Below, piece by piece: positions 24,715 through 38,236 of a stretch of DNA of 64,000 nt. This stretch comes from Monilinia fructicola. Taxonomy: Eukaryota > Ascomycota > Leotiomycetes > Helotiales > Sclerotiniaceae. Each line of letters begins with the position of its first letter. Position 1 is the stretch's first letter. The notes below the pieces were generated by a model, which was not told the DNA's origin, made no database searches, and was given only the letters and a program-made list of their open reading frames with translations. A program made the translations under genes and the position numbers. Location: assembly GCA_008692225.1 (NCBI GenBank), contig VICG01000015.1:1195001-1259000 (forward strand), written 5' to 3'.

Positions 24715-27229
24715 GATGCTTTGTGAACACTGAAGAACAACTTGTGGTGTTTTATTTTATTTATTGTTGGTTGTCTTTTATTTGAAAGACTTTGTCGATC
24801 TTGTTTGTTTGAGAAAGTATCTGTAGCTCTCCGACAATATTTTCGCTTAATAAACTGAAATTTCTTCAAGTTACCAATCAGACCGACGACTCAGTTCTCT
24901 TGCTCTCAATTCAATAAAGTTCTTATTATACGTGATTGACCTCAAACTTTTTCTGATTCGTTGGCCATTATGATATAGGATTTTTAAGGTTTTCATCACC
25001 ATCACTTTTGAAAAGATATATCTTCTTGCAATGTCTCCATCCACATCAGCATGCTTGACTGGTAGATGATATCCTCCTGGTACCAGCTCTTTTGCCTCTC
25101 CTCCAAAAAATGATTGACTTCTGGGCTCAGTTTCTGAGTATCTAGCTAAGTGCAATTACCAGATAGATAATCATTCTTAGATGGGAAAGCTACACAAAAA
25201 GTAGTCCCCATACGATTCAAAATTTCAGAACTGAAGCAGAACTTGGCTGCCAATTGAGTGACAATCAAATTCGTACCATTTAGAGCTTCCAAGGTTTACA
25301 TGAAACATCCACCATTCTTTTCATCCCCTCATTCATGTGTTTTTCATAACTGGGCTAAACTCCAATCCAATATTCAAAATGGCAAAACCGTAAGTGTAAA
25401 GCTCTCGAGTCCCAATGATCTACCTAATGAATTGAATGAGTATTGCGCGTATCACTGCCCCAAACTGAACTCCTGCCGACCTGCAAATGAATAGACAAAC
25501 AAACATTCTTGAGAATAATAGACTCTTTCACTACTGAAAAGTGATGTGGAGATGTTTGGATAGGTAGTTGTTGACTTATCTTGGAGCATACCTAGGTACG
25601 TATGAGGTCAGCCAAACTTGGGAGCGATGCATACCATGCTCATTATCAACCTCAAGCTGATTGAATGCCACACCCTTGAGAATTGCCTAATTTCCTTGCA
25701 TATCGACCAGAGAACAAATCTAATGAGATAATCTTGCCGTGTACATGGATGACATGCAGTTTTCAGAGTTGAGATTGGGCTCATCAAGGTAACTTGATGT
25801 CTATTTTATGTTCAAGGAAAGTTCTTCAAGCTTTCTTTATGATGATATTGCTAATTAATGCTCTTCGTGATCTGAAAACTTCTTTATGAAGAAAGGTTTG
25901 GATAAATCACGGTTCCTGGTAGCGAATCGCGCTTCATACCATGATCAGTGTATAGATATTCCTCCCCCGTCCTCACTGTCAATTCTATTAGATGTTTCTC
26001 TATAGAATACATTACTCTAAGAAATCGTAACACACCTCTCTTTTCCGCTATCAAAGCCCAATCGACAAAGACACATCTATCTTTTGATTTCACTGGGGGT
26101 TGTTCGCATATTGATCACCAAAATTTGTATGAAATTATGTTCGGAGTTTAATGTTTTGATTGAGAAATTTTCTTGCCCAACTAATTGCCTCTGTAAAGAA
26201 ACTCTAAGTCAAAAAGTACCATTTGCTTCTCTCTTCTTGGGGAACAGCCTTATCTTCTGCCCGGGACATTTCTGTGACTATTCATTGTCGAAGAGTGCCT
26301 GAAGCTACTCCCAGAACTTCTCCTCCATGATTTTGTCAGCTCCCATGGGTGATAAAAAATTGCGAGGTGCTTCGATCTCTGGATAGAATTAACGGCAGCT
26401 AGTTAGAGGGAGGGTTTAGGTCGTGTAAGAATATGACCAGTCGCTTGTTGATGGCTGATTGTTGAATGATCTATACAAAAGAAACCATCCTTGCTGAAGG
26501 CGTTCATCAGCATTATTGAACAGCTGGTCGTTGAGTTTAAGTCTCTGCGCAGTATATTCAGCCCAGGTCCGTCTAATCCAGTGGTGATCTCTTTGTAATT
26601 GCAACACTTATTCCCCGAAGGCTTTATCTAGCTAGTTTCCATATGCCAGTGCATCGGCGGGCCGGGTGTAATCTTGTGAAGTGACTTATGTAACAGCTTG
26701 AGGATGCCATTTGCAGTAGCTTGAATAGCTACAAGCCTGCCCATTTTATTGTCATGCAGTCGTGGGTGGATTGCCTTTGTGCCCATGGATCTCGCTGAAT
26801 AATGCACCGCCTAGAAGATGTCGTACCTCGTCGGCCCACGCAGCCCAGAGAACCAAGTAGTAGTCATTGGCACTAGTTGATCTATTTGGTGTCTGAATCG
26901 ATGTTATCCTTCTTCCTGTTTGAGTAAGAGCATTTAGTTCTCTAGCGGTTCAAGAGCTTCGTGAGCCTGGGTGTGACATGTTTGCAGTTACTGAGAGAGA
27001 TCCTGGGGCTAAAGTCTCTTAAAAACTACTTGAAAACCGTCTATGCGGTTGAGATGCATGGTTCGTTGAGACGATTATTTCATGAACGTGGCTGAAAGGA
27101 GAATATAATGCGTAATACTGATCCCTTTATGATTTTACATTGTTCAGATCTTTCCAGGCATTCTTCGTGTACCCTCCTCGAGCACTAATGCTTCAAATTA
27201 ACTAGCTGCATGATTTTATTATATTGAAA
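24715..27229. other. Intergenic DNA, no gene seen
   Basis: About 2.5 kb upstream of the BTB gene and downstream of the membrane-protein gene. Short frames occur on both strands, and the segment 25155-24871 minus has plausible codons (KELVPGGYHLPVKHAD) but no ATG or matching exons. An ATACCTAGGTAC palindrome lies near 25589. Confidence 0.45.
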
Positions 27230-29795
27230 TTAATACAATCGCACGCAGTCGCCCCACTCTGTAAGCATTCTGCCAACTAGAACAAATCCCCAAATAGGCG
27301 GAATGAAGATCCCAAGAGGAATTAAAGCAAATGCATACAAGAAAAGAGCTGGTAGCTGAGGGGAATAACGGAAACTTTATAGAGCTAAGCATTTCAAAAT
27401 TTAGCTTCGTGTTGCTTTTGAAAAATGTCTTGCAACGTTCTTTCCAGTCAATATCTCCTTTAGTTTGTGCACTGTCTCGGAGTATTCTGCCAAATTGAAA
27501 GACTATGGTGCATGAGCTCAGGAGCGCCAGTAAGATATAAATGAACAATGAGGGGAAACAAAAATAGAACCTTCAAAAGCTCTAAAGTACTCAGAAGAGG
27601 AAGACAGAATCCGTATAGTCCGCTGGCAAGCCATGCCATCATGATTCCTCTTTTCTGTAGTGGAGCTGTCACCAGCGTGAAACTTGGTCAACCCGGCAAT
27701 TAAGCCAATGAATAGGCCGACAATACAAGCACCAATACCGATCTCCACTAGGATAGCCCAGCCTATTTGTCCACTTGTTCTTGTTATGACTGGCGATCGA
27801 AGGAGATCCTCGAGCTCAGTGACCGATGCCGTACTCGTTGCGGGTCTCTCTGGAAGTCGAAGTAGCGTACGAACATTAGAAATAGAGGCGGTCAGGGTAG
27901 CTTCTGCACTTTCGGTGATTGGTGACGGTGCCCTGAGTTGGTTTACACTTGTGTTTCCCGTACTCGCTTTGGGCGGGTCAGCGAAGTCATCCCAACGGAG
28001 GAACCGCTGGCAATTTGGATAGTAAATTATAGCCGATCGAACCGGAAAGAGCTTCGGATCATCCTCGGAACTTGTTGGAATTCGAATTTCCTTCAATGCA
28101 AGCTTGTATAGAAACACGGCACGATGAAAGTAAGAGCCGGGGAAGCGATAAGTTTTAAGGCTCTTTTTGTTTTGTTGTATGTTTTGCAAGATGGCCGGGA
28201 AAGAGATTATCCTGTTACCTTGAGAAGATAACATGTCCTCTAAAACTCTGCGAATGGTATATGAAAATCCTTTTCCTAATGATAGCTGTGGTGCACGGGG
28301 AATCTGTATTTGAAATTCATCCTTTGAGTCTCGTTCCTTCGCTAGGATATCCTCCCGATACAATTGCGTACTAGTGTCGCCAGTGGACAAAATAGGTTGT
28401 GGTGTCTGTTCATTCCCGCCCTCGCTAGGAAAATTCCTGTCCAATAGTTCAACATGCAGGTTGTCTTGGGTTGTGCTAATTTCATGATCGTTCTTGGGAG
28501 GAGGTGGCGAGGCACTGAATTGGGAAATTACCTCCAGATGTACGATTTTGGCATCCTTGGCGGATAGCTTCTTTTTCTTCTTTTTCATATTCCTCGCGAG
28601 AATGAGATCAAGGAGATGAAGAACCCTATCTAAAAACATACACTTCGCTAGCTGTTGAGGCAAGTTTGTTTGAAAACTTTTGAATATCTTTCCTAGAAAG
28701 ACCGCTCCATGCTGGGTTCTCGACTTGCATCGCATCTCCAGGTAAGAGAGATACCATTTGAGCTATTTCGCCTTCAAATCTACCACCCAGCATTTCTGCT
28801 TCAACCATAGTCTCACTGCGTACCATATACAAGCAAGGATAATCCGGAGATACCATATTGGAAATTAAGTTGACAAGAGTCATAGCAAGGTATGGTATGA
28901 CGGTAAGGTGATATGATGCGTACCCCCATCGTCTAATCAAGTCTGGCCGATGTGAAAGGAGGGTAGTGAATGCAGCGAAAACTTGAATAATCGAGGCCAC
29001 TGCTTTCAGAACACTGTAGCCAGCGCTGATCTCGCTGGTAAGCCGCGAATCCCCTTGAATGTTCGAGGCCACTTGGGAAATTAGAAAGGTATTGCGTGGC
29101 ACTATGGCAAATTCATAGCCTTCTGGGAGATCATATGTACCATGTACTTTCGTCAATCGTAGATCCACGCGTGATCTGGCCCAGACAGAATCAAAGTGTA
29201 TCCAGGTTGAGGAGTGTTCTCGAGCATATGAAGGAAGATATGTTATCATATTTGCTATTATTGGCAGTGGATGATCACTGTCAGGTTGCACCTCGAGATC
29301 TATAGCACCCATTCTTTCGTCATCTTCGAGAACTACCCCCACAGAAAGCTTCTGTCCTAATTTGGGTCTCCAGTGAGGTGCTCGAACGACCATACATAGT
29401 GCCCCAGCTTTACATGCTTTCTCCAGATCCCTCCTAGCAAGGATTGGCAGTCGAGCAATGGCATTGAGCGCTCGCAGAAGACCAGACATCGGGAAAAATA
29501 GAGCCAAAATAGCATTGCAGGCCTGAAGAAGGGTGTCATCCCCAGGGCTTGATTTGACGGTAGCTGCATGGGCTAAATAGTTCGTAGCGAAGAAGATGAT
29601 GACAGCTGCGACAGAAGGCCAGTATTCCTTGGTGATAGGAAGGCACAGGATGTGCTTATTGCCATGTTGTGTTGTGCTATTGGGAACTTGTACTGTAATG
29701 TTTGTTAAAAAACGGTCAGGAAACATGGTGCTGACCATGAATTTGTAAGAGGTATATGATTTCAATACGCTTGTACTAACATTACTCGGATCCAT
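27230..29795 (-). CDS. Large polytopic membrane protein, fungal, unknown function
   Basis: No named family recognised. Exon 1 is 29795-28642 and exon 2 is 28592-27230, separated by a 49-nt intron (GTATGT...CGAG) that removes the apparent stop after ASTASEV. Membrane segments can be seen at residues about 55-80 (WPSVAAVIIFFATNYLAHAA), 95-115, 265-285 and 295-320. Further ones follow a cytosolic middle part, around IGWAILVEIGIGACIVGLFI and near the C-terminus (FLYAFALIPLGIFIPPIWGF). A lysine run (KKKKKK) begins the middle region. Three single-base length changes break the last 450 nt: the T4 run at 27651-27654, T3 at 27464-27466 and G4 at 27360-27363. Undoing all three gives one frame of 837 residues, ending TEWGDCVRLY. 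Each extension restores hydrophobic helices, which is why I join them. Confidence 0.65.
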
Positions 29796-31355
29796 CGACC
29801 GAGTGGATCAACTATATACAAGACTCACATAATTCTCAGCCTCAAAAGGCAGCTTCCCGTATTACTTCAAAGCGGCTCAAGCAGCTGATATATGTAAGCC
29901 TTGAAAGCGCCAATAGACATATTTCAATCAATAGAAATTCAGCACGCAGCCCAATACGAGCGACGGGACTTGTGACTCAATTCTAGCCTCATATGTTATT
30001 GAATAAGTAACCTTGATGTCCAGGATTGAATTGGATTTGGAATCTGGTGTGGTTCATCGAGAACCGAATTTTCCCTTGCAATCCGGACTTTGTTCTGCAA
30101 TGCTGTGCAGAAAAGGGCAGATATACACACACACATATGCAATGGGTGAGCTTCTAGGCACAGACATCTTGTTGAGCCACATAATCTCGTATAATATGAC
30201 ATGGAAGGAGCAGCTTTGCTCGAGCCGTCTTTCCTTATTAAATACTGAGAAAAGTAAAATGATGAACAGACAAATAAGAGGAGAAGAGGAAGAGGGAATA
30301 GAGGTTAGAGTTTAGAGTATATTGTCTCTTAATTGTCTATTCCTGTCGTTTCCTGCTTTAAGGTTCTCCAAACTTGTAGAAATGCCTTTGCAACAACTAA
30401 TCCATGACAGTATCTGAAGCCTTTTGAAAGGAGCTTTTTCATGTGTACATTTCTAATGTTTTGGGGATTTGAAAATTGTTGTAATCATTTTGCTGAGCAG
30501 ATTGAATCTTTGGTCATCTTAATGACAAAACTTTTTGTCTAAAACAACATTGAATAGGTAGGCCAGGATACTACTAGAACTAACCATCAGGTTACCTAAC
30601 AAATGACATCAAAGCGGACCATCGGTAAGATGCAGTCCGACATACACACGGTGAATGAATACCTCAGTCGTGATGTAGAGACCATCCGGATGTGAATTGA
30701 TGCGATGTTCCATCGAAACATCTCATACCTAGGTAAGCACAAGAAATCAACATTGAGATCGCAAGAAAAAGGTAAGGGGTAGGATCAAATCAGCGGGTCC
30801 TGGTGGTCAGTTGTCGGAGTAAAATATCCCTTCAACACCGATGTCGATATCAGCTAGTCAAACGAGTCAGACGAGATTTCCTGGTAGGTCAATCTCCCAG
30901 ATAATTACATCCAATCCATCCGTGCCATTGCCATCTAAAGTAGAGAAGGCGGTATACAGTAAAGATATATCACTGGTCAATTTCAGGATGCGAGACTCTT
31001 GGTCTATCATTAGTATCAGAATCCAAGCAACGCACAACATGATGGGAAGCCTAGCTCCATTCCTGCTGCGCAGCATTACTCCATCTAGGTATCTCTAGGT
31101 ACAACACGGTGTTGGTAGATTCCGACCTTGACTACTTAGCATTCCATCCTCGATTTTTGTCAGTGACATACTAAAGGTATGTATAAATTTATACTAAGAC
31201 ATGCCCGCATGTCTCAAGTCTTTCATTCCTTCAAATCCTCTTTGTTGTCTACCGTTTGTCTAGCAGCAGACGGACGAAAATAACCCCGCCTTCGAGATAA
31301 CCCCCTTCATATCTAGGCTAGCAGCAACCAAGGACCTCAACTAAACAATATCAAT
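29796..31355. other. Intergenic DNA between the membrane protein and the monooxygenase
   Basis: Contains both promoters. A CATACCTAGGTAAGC palindrome (about 30727) and a TCTAGGTATCTCTAGGTAC stretch (about 31083-31101) are present. A pyrimidine/CAA-rich leader (AACTAAACAATATCAATATG) precedes the monooxygenase ATG. No gene seen. Confidence 0.5.
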
Positions 31356-33014
31356 ATGCGCTCAACTTCTGTCCTCATCGTGGGCGCAGGCCCAACTGGC
31401 CTCAGTTTAGCCCTCGAGCTATCTGTTCAGCAAATACCATTCATCCTAATCGATCCCCTCTTTACCCATTCACCTCATTCTCGTGCTCTGATTCTCCAAA
31501 GCCGTTCTATCGAACTTCTCTCCCGGTACTCCTCCCTCGTATCGAATCTTCTTCCTCTTTGCAAGAAAAACCTCGGGTTAACGTTCTATATCAATAAAAA
31601 AAAGGCGTTTGAGATAGACCTCAACAAGGAGAATATGGGAGTGTTGGATACTGAATTCTCTGGTCCGTATATGCTCAGCCAGAGCGAGACCGAATCATGT
31701 CTTGAGAAGCAATTAGAAGAATATGGGGGAAAGATCGAGAGGGGAACGAAAGCTACATCTATTGTTCAGGATGATAATGGGGTTTCGGTTCTAGTTAGGA
31801 AAATATCGCAAGATGGATGTGAAGAACATAAGGAGGAAGAAATTCGCTGTCAATATGTTGTCGGATGTGATGGCTCGCATTCAATGGTTCGGAAGTCCGC
31901 CAATTTGAAGTTCGAAGGCTCTGCATATGCATCAGATTTCTTACTCGCAGATGTGAAGCTAAAGTGGGATTATGCGCCCGATCGATTAACGATGTTGATG
32001 GGTAATGAATTTATGATGTGTTTGCCCCTTAAAGATGGAGCATACCGACTTGTGTTGAGCGTTCCTACCAAAAACGGGGAGTCGAGTTATGGAGAATCAA
32101 CCGATGAACCTACTCTCCAAGAGTTTGAAGGAGCTTTCCAAAGGCTTGCTACGGGGAACGTACAACTCGAGGATCCTCCAACGTGGATTGCTCGATTTAA
32201 ACTTCATCACCGGATCGCCGATAACTTTCGCAACCGTCGTGTATTCGTAGCTGGAGATGCAGCACATATCCATTCGCCAGCTGGGGGACAAGGAATGAAC
32301 ACAGGAATTCAAGATGCTATCAACCTTGGATGGAAACTCGGCATGGTTCTCCACAAGGAGAAAAACGATACGTTCCTCGACTCCTACAGTATTGAACGCC
32401 GTCGTGTCGGCACCAATCTCCTCAAAGGCACAGATCGCATATTCGAATTCATGGCTACAACCAATCCTTTTTATCTCTACATGCGCAATACCTTATTCCC
32501 GTGGATGGCCCCAATTGCTTTTAAGAAAGGTGCAAATCGAGCTAGGAGATATCGTTTCGTCTCGCAGCTTGGGATAAGATATCGTCATTCGTCTATTTGT
32601 AAAACTGCGAGTGCATACTATGGACCTAGAAGAGGAGGCGATCGCGCACCGGATGGAAGAATCCTCCAACCGGGAACCCAAGACACGACGAATTTGTACT
32701 CTCTATTCAAAGGGCCAACACATCATTTATTACTCTTTTCCGGATTGGGGAGAGGGGGTATGGATGCAGAAGAATTGCTAGAGACTGTCGGAACGGATTT
32801 CCCGGAAAAAGAAAAGAATTGGTTGCAGATTCATAAAATTGTTAGTGAAGAGCGGAGACAAAAAGACGATATTTGCGATGAGGGGGGTATCTTACATGAA
32901 AGGTATGGTTTTGTGATGGAACCGGGCTATGTGCTTGTTAGGCCAGATGCACATATTGGGTATATTGGGACGATGAAGGGGTTGGCTGAGTGGAAGGCTA
33001 GTTTGCTTCTGTGA
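31356..33014 (+). CDS. FAD-dependent aromatic monooxygenase (PHBH/phenol hydroxylase type)
   Basis: Class A flavoprotein monooxygenase expected to hydroxylate an aromatic or polyketide substrate using NAD(P)H and O2. It is a single exon of 552 residues with no frame break. The dinucleotide-binding motif GAGPTG is at residues 10-15. The RALILQSRSIELL segment follows. The DG motif (VVGCDGSHSMVRKSA) is at about 167-181. The GD motif and FAD ribityl site (VFVAGDAAHIHSPAGGQGMN) are near residue 300. A C-terminal thioredoxin-like extension (about residues 430-552: LLLFSGLGRGGM ... YVLVRPDAHIGYIG) is typical of the PheA/TetX-like FAD_binding_3 family. The substrate cannot be told. No polyketide or other cluster genes lie beside it, so a catabolic or detoxifying role is as likely as secondary metabolism. 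No signal peptide. Confidence 0.88.
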   Translation: MRSTSVLIVGAGPTGLSLALELSVQQIPFILIDPLFTHSPHSRALILQSRSIELLSRYSSLVSNLLPLCKKNLGLTFYINKKKAFEIDLNKENMGVLDTEFSGPYMLSQSETESCLEKQLEEYGGKIERGTKATSIVQDDNGVSVLVRKISQDGCEEHKEEEIRCQYVVGCDGSHSMVRKSANLKFEGSAYASDFLLADVKLKWDYAPDRLTMLMGNEFMMCLPLKDGAYRLVLSVPTKNGESSYGESTDEPTLQEFEGAFQRLATGNVQLEDPPTWIARFKLHHRIADNFRNRRVFVAGDAAHIHSPAGGQGMNTGIQDAINLGWKLGMVLHKEKNDTFLDSYSIERRRVGTNLLKGTDRIFEFMATTNPFYLYMRNTLFPWMAPIAFKKGANRARRYRFVSQLGIRYRHSSICKTASAYYGPRRGGDRAPDGRILQPGTQDTTNLYSLFKGPTHHLLLFSGLGRGGMDAEELLETVGTDFPEKEKNWLQIHKIVSEERRQKDDICDEGGILHERYGFVMEPGYVLVRPDAHIGYIGTMKGLAEWKASLLL

Positions 33015-34300
33015 CGGCATGGGAATGGGTAAGTATTTGGGCTTGGGAATCATGGATCATGTCTAATGTTTGGACTTGGAATTTATTGAGAATCGGCCTG
33101 GTAAGCATGCTAGTCTAGGGAGTGTCACTTGTATACATGGCGTCTACGAACGGGAAATAACTTGCGAAAAAAGCTAGGGATCAGAAGGGAGGGGCAGATC
33201 TTCGGTTTGGTGTGGTTTGAAGTGAGATAGAATGGAATGGTGTTGGGGGTTTTGTAAGTTTTGTAATATTATGGTATATGAAAGGAAAGGAGAAAATACC
33301 TCACTCGCGCCGATGAATACTCCATCCGACTTGTATGGCAATTACACTTATATTTACCTCTTTATATGGGTGTGTTTATGTTCAGAAGATACTCCTCTGG
33401 GTTACATTATTCGAAACATTGAGATCGAAATTTTTTGTAGAAGAATTATGCAGACTCTAAATAGGCTTCATAGGGGAAGCGAGTTTGAAGGTTCCGAGGG
33501 GATAAGGCAGACAATTTGAGTTTTGTGAAGTGAGGTAAGTTGAGGCGAACTGTGGCGGAATGAGTGGAAAGGGAGCCAGGCTTAATGTGAGAGAGGGATT
33601 GGTTTGAGGAGGAGTAAGGCAGATCCCCTAAAAGTGGAATCGGCAAAAACATGACAAATTACGCGTGACATAAGAAATTATCGGCTAATGGGAAATCGAG
33701 CTGGCTAGTAGAGATCTTTCATATCATTCATGATGTCGTATCATATGGTATATTTTGTCTAGACCAATTCACAATGCATGCGATTGCTATCCATTCCTGC
33801 ATTACATCCATCCATCCATCCTTTGCATTGCATTGCATTGTATTACAGCGAGCCAGCCATTCTCTCTTTTTTTCTTCCTCCAATCCCCCCTCCGAAAACC
33901 CCAAGACCGAAAACCCATACACCCAATGCAATACCTGTTGACAACTATTTGTCTGTGTATGTCATGTAATTATTTGACTCCAAGTCCATGTCCGCCAGCC
34001 TGCCACTGAGAGAATGTCATATTCATCACCTTCATGCTGATACGAAATGTTGTAAATCTTTGTTTTAGTGTTTAGAGAATCACTCTGTTTCTGATTGGCC
34101 GCATATGCTCTTTCTTACCACCTTTTGTTTTTAGATGGGGCGAATGCGATGTTGATATAAATGCGAAAAGATGCGAGTACGATGTTGCAAGAGCTCATTA
34201 ATCGTTCTGAAATCATAAGAAAATGTAGAATCTGCTTTCGTACCAGAGGTCCAATCATCTAGTACATATCCCGAAAGAGATTGAGAGGAAATGAAGAATC
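33015..34300. other. Intergenic DNA between convergent genes
   Basis: 3' flanks of the monooxygenase and of nmrA. CATCC-rich and GCATT-rich short repeats occur near 33805-33840. No gene seen. Confidence 0.55.
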
Positions 34301-35696
34301 TCATGCTAGCCAAGTCTCTTCTTTTCTCGCGGGTGTAGCTTCGCCGGAAGTACCAAGACCTCCACCTATAGTCAAGCCGTCATCATCGCCATCATCTTCT
34401 TCATAATTGCCGGTATCATCTACCCCGCCATTTTCCACTTCGCTGTGTGTGTAGGCCCTCTCATCCTCATTGTCTTCCACCATCCACGTTAATCCATTGG
34501 CAGCCTCCTCTAGTGGGAAAACTTCTCGGGCATATTCCTCTAGTCCTCGGTATCCCTCCCAAAGCTTCATGGCCTCCTCTGGAACATTATTTTCTAATTC
34601 CAGTTCGGCAAAATACGGAGGTTGTAGCTTTGCATCATCTCTGCCTAGGGAATACATCTGTTCCAAAGCTACCAGTTGCTCTTTATATCCTCTTGGGATT
34701 TTAACTCGTACTTCGATAATTGGATTATGCTTGTACCTTACTGAGCGACCGACCCCGCGGGCAAAGGCGGCGCAAGCTTGTATGGGAGATAGAAACTCGT
34801 AAGCGAGAGGTATGCGACGAGGATTTGATGAAGAAGTAGGTGGTCCATCCTTAAATATTTGCAAAACTGCGGGTCCAACATCATGTTCAGCGTCCAGCCA
34901 TGGTAAAGGTACATCTGGGTGGAAAGGGGCTTGCCACTCAAAAGATCCGTCAGGTTGTAGAGCCATGCAGAACAACGGGTAGGGCAATGAAGTAAAGTTG
35001 TTGTTGTAAATTCCAGTGTAGAGAAAGGTTTGATCGAAGAGAAGGAAGTTTGGTACGGATGTAGGTCTCGACGGCGTATTTTTCGGACCATAGAGGGAGT
35101 GATGGCCATGAAGAGGAGACGACAGAGTGGTTAGGCATGGATGAATAGATGTAATGCTCTATACCAACCGAAGCAGCTGCATCGGCCAAGGCGCAACCAA
35201 TAGCATATTCATCGCCCCAAAATGTAGTGTTAATAAATGCTAATTGCGCTCCATGGAAGAGATCTCGAATGAGGGCGTCATTTAACTTGGTAGTTTCGGG
35301 ATCCAAAGTTGGTGATGAAGAGGAAGATCGTTTGATGAAAAGGTCGCCTACTAGGACAGTAACATTTGGAAGTGAGGAAATCTCGGAAGCTACTATTCCA
35401 TCAAGGTTTCGCAACTGAGCTCGTACATTATAGCCCACTGCACTAGCAACGCGGATAAATGATGCAGCCTGTCGTCCGGAGGAGTTGACGACAGCGATAG
35501 TTTTCGATGGAGTGGTCATGGATCGTTTTGATGGACGATCCGAATATGTTGTAGGTGTATTATATGACGAGAAATTGTCAGAGGAGGAACTTTCTGGATA
35601 CGAAGAACAAGGTGCGTGCTTGCGATTTATGGGTGGTTGTGGTTCGGAAGGTCGAGGTCTGATAGCGAGGGTAGACCTCGGTGTTGCTGAGGGCAT
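34301..35696 (-). CDS. nmrA: Nitrogen metabolite repression regulator NmrA/Nmr1
   Basis: NAD(P)-binding, short-chain-dehydrogenase-like regulator that binds the C-terminus of the GATA factor AreA/Nit2 and holds down nitrogen-catabolic genes when ammonium or glutamine is plentiful. The first 60 residues are Ser/Pro-rich. The signature KTIAVVNSSGRQAASFIRVA (residues 65-84) is the NmrA dinucleotide-binding loop, followed by GYNVRAQLRNLDG. The middle reads HYIYSSMPNHSVV and LWSEKYAVETYIRT. The C-terminal half contains FEWQAPFHPDVPLPWLDAEH and DVGPAVLQIF, then an acidic tail ending KEETWLA. One extra base in the T3 run at 35029-35031 shifts the frame just after LPSL. Correcting it gives YTGIYNNNFTSLPYPLF and 464 residues. 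The start at 35696 is ATG; an internal ATG at about residue 60 would also leave a full domain. Confidence 0.9.
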
Positions 35697-38236
35697 TGAG
35701 GATGATATGGCTAATCGTCAGACGATCTACTGCCTTGGAACAAGAGTTTAAGGCTGATTTTGTTATTTCCTCAAATAATAAATTGTGGCTGATTTCCTCC
35801 TTCTGAGTTGCTCCCACCTTGAGAAGAAATGGAAATTACTATTTTACTTGTAGATAACACCAATTGAACCCTTGTTGTCCACACAGACACACGACAACGA
35901 GGAAACAAAGGCGGAGATGGTTCCTTAAAGGTTATCAACAAATCAAGACCTTGGGCGTGCGATAAGTTTTGGTCGAATGGTCGAATGCAATGCTGTACGT
36001 CGATCACAAATGCCAAGTCTTTTTGGTGACAATACCTTGTAGTGTAGTAGTTCTTTTTCTTCTACTTTGAGGATACCCTCACTCCCAAAGCCCAAAGTAC
36101 TTATACCACTGTCCCAGGAGCAGCTAGGATAACACCACCTCAGCCCCCGTTTGCGAATGACCTCAAGGAAAGAGCCTGGACTGTATGTAATCAAAATACC
36201 AAAGATGGGATGAGATTTCGTGATGTTGAAACTTTTTGAGAATAAAGATTGATCCAATCGGGTAATTATACTCCTTTTTCCGATTCCTTCGTTTTTCTAA
36301 AGCGGTGAGTTTCTTTGCTTTCAATCTAAATAAACCTCTTCCCACAGTAAGGATGGACGGGGAAGTCAAGTGAGTGAACCTTCTTCACTTCTCTTCCCCC
36401 TTGCAGCTTTTCTTTTCGATGCTAAAGAAGGAGTGGAGATTTTTCGTGTGGGGTTTTTTTGATCAGTCGTCTGGTATCGAGATAGGAAGATGGAAGTTTG
36501 AGAGGAAATCTTGTACCAAGTGAAAGATAACTGTACGTGTCGTGGGTTATTGTGCAGTGTGTGGTGTGTGGTGGCACAAGAGGTATGCAGTACGAAGAGT
36601 GATGCTTCTGTTATGTAACGAAAATAGAAGTGCGCAACAATTGGAGCAATTATAAGGATGTGAGATCCCAAATAGGATTGGAATGTAGATTGATATCGAG
36701 GGGCAATATTTTTAGTAGATAAAGGGAAGATTCTGATGGTAGGAAAATAAGGTCGGTTCTTGATGTTGCTGAGATTACCTGTACGGGACTAGCACTCTAA
36801 GAATCCTTTCCCAAGTTGGAATGTCTCCTGAGTAGAAGCGGATGCGGATGCGGATGCGGGTAATGGTAGAGTTCCAATGCTGGATGTACAATAGTAAGTA
36901 CTCTTTCGGCGTACAAATAGATGTCCTTTGGTGAGAACAGAGAGAACAGAGCGAGAAGAAGAAAAGGAAGGGGTCGTGTGTTGAATCCTTTATGACTCGG
37001 TCCACGTGCATTATTATTACCCTTATGATCCGAATGTAGGTAGAACTAGACGTTGTATCTTATTTTTCATAAGACCCCACAGCTGTCCAATGACATTCCC
37101 CCTTTGTTCTTTGATTCTGTTTTATCTGGGCACAGGAGACAGATTCATAGTGCCTCTCCTTTGACAACCTTGATAGTCACGGCAGTTGACGTTAACCATA
37201 TACTCTTGCAATAGTGGGACACGTATAGGTAGGGGACCATTCTTAATGGGGAGAGAATTCACACAGTACTCTGTACAGTGGTTCTAGCTGATCTGGTACT
37301 CTCTTCGTATGCACAATCTTACCGTGTAGGGAGCGTATCCTCTGTGCTTTGAGCAAAACGAGTACTCTATGCGGACTCCAGAGCATGCTCAGCAAACCTG
37401 CCTATCATTTGCAGATACTCTGTATATCAAGCAATACATACGGTATGATGTTAGCATGGAAGAGTATTTTTATATCGAATCCTCCCGTCTATCCATGATG
37501 ATTTCCCCACAAAATATAGATAAGGCGGAACTAATAGAGTTTGCGGAATCGGATGATGGAAAAGGACTTCAGGTCTAACGAGACTAATTAGCAAATATGA
37601 AAGAGACGGTGCACCATGTGGTCTGGGAGATTGGGAAATTGGTAATAGTATCATCATGCCAGCCATTAAGAACATCGAAACAATCTGCATGTTCTGTTCA
37701 AAACCAATAGGAAAATTGTATCTGCATCGGTCGTCCCATTATTTCGAGTGTTATTTTGTTATTTCAATGATACGGCCATGCTGCACATTGTACAATCGTA
37801 CTCGCCGCATTCGATCGTAGAGGAAGTTGGAACTTGGGAAACATCCATGGATTTGCCAAGTTGTAAATTGTAACGTATGTGCTCCATACGAATATGTTAA
37901 GTCGTATGGCATGTGGGGTGTCGCACTTGGAGTTGCTTCTCTTTTCGTGTGTACGGGGGAATCAAAGGTCTTCATCGTATAACCAATGAGAGACAGTTGA
38001 TAGGTTACTGTCTTACTTCGAATTCACAACTTGATAAGAAAAGTATATTCGAACCACGTGGTTTGGTCAACACGTGTTGGTATCGATTTCTTGATTGAGA
38101 ATCGGGTTGAGAATCGAGATCCAGATCCATAACGCTTGGAATGTGGAAAAGCTTTTTTATTCACCAATGGCGAGAAGCTTCATCATGTCGTGTCACCTCG
38201 TATCAGTTACTGATACCTTAGTTGGTCACTTAGCAG
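35697..38236. other. Intergenic DNA upstream of nmrA
   Basis: About 2.5 kb with no supported gene. A hexamer run GATGCG (three copies) is near 36840. The long upstream region fits a regulated gene such as nmrA. HGATAR-like GATA sites occur (for example GATAAG), but these are too short to score by eye. Confidence 0.5.
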
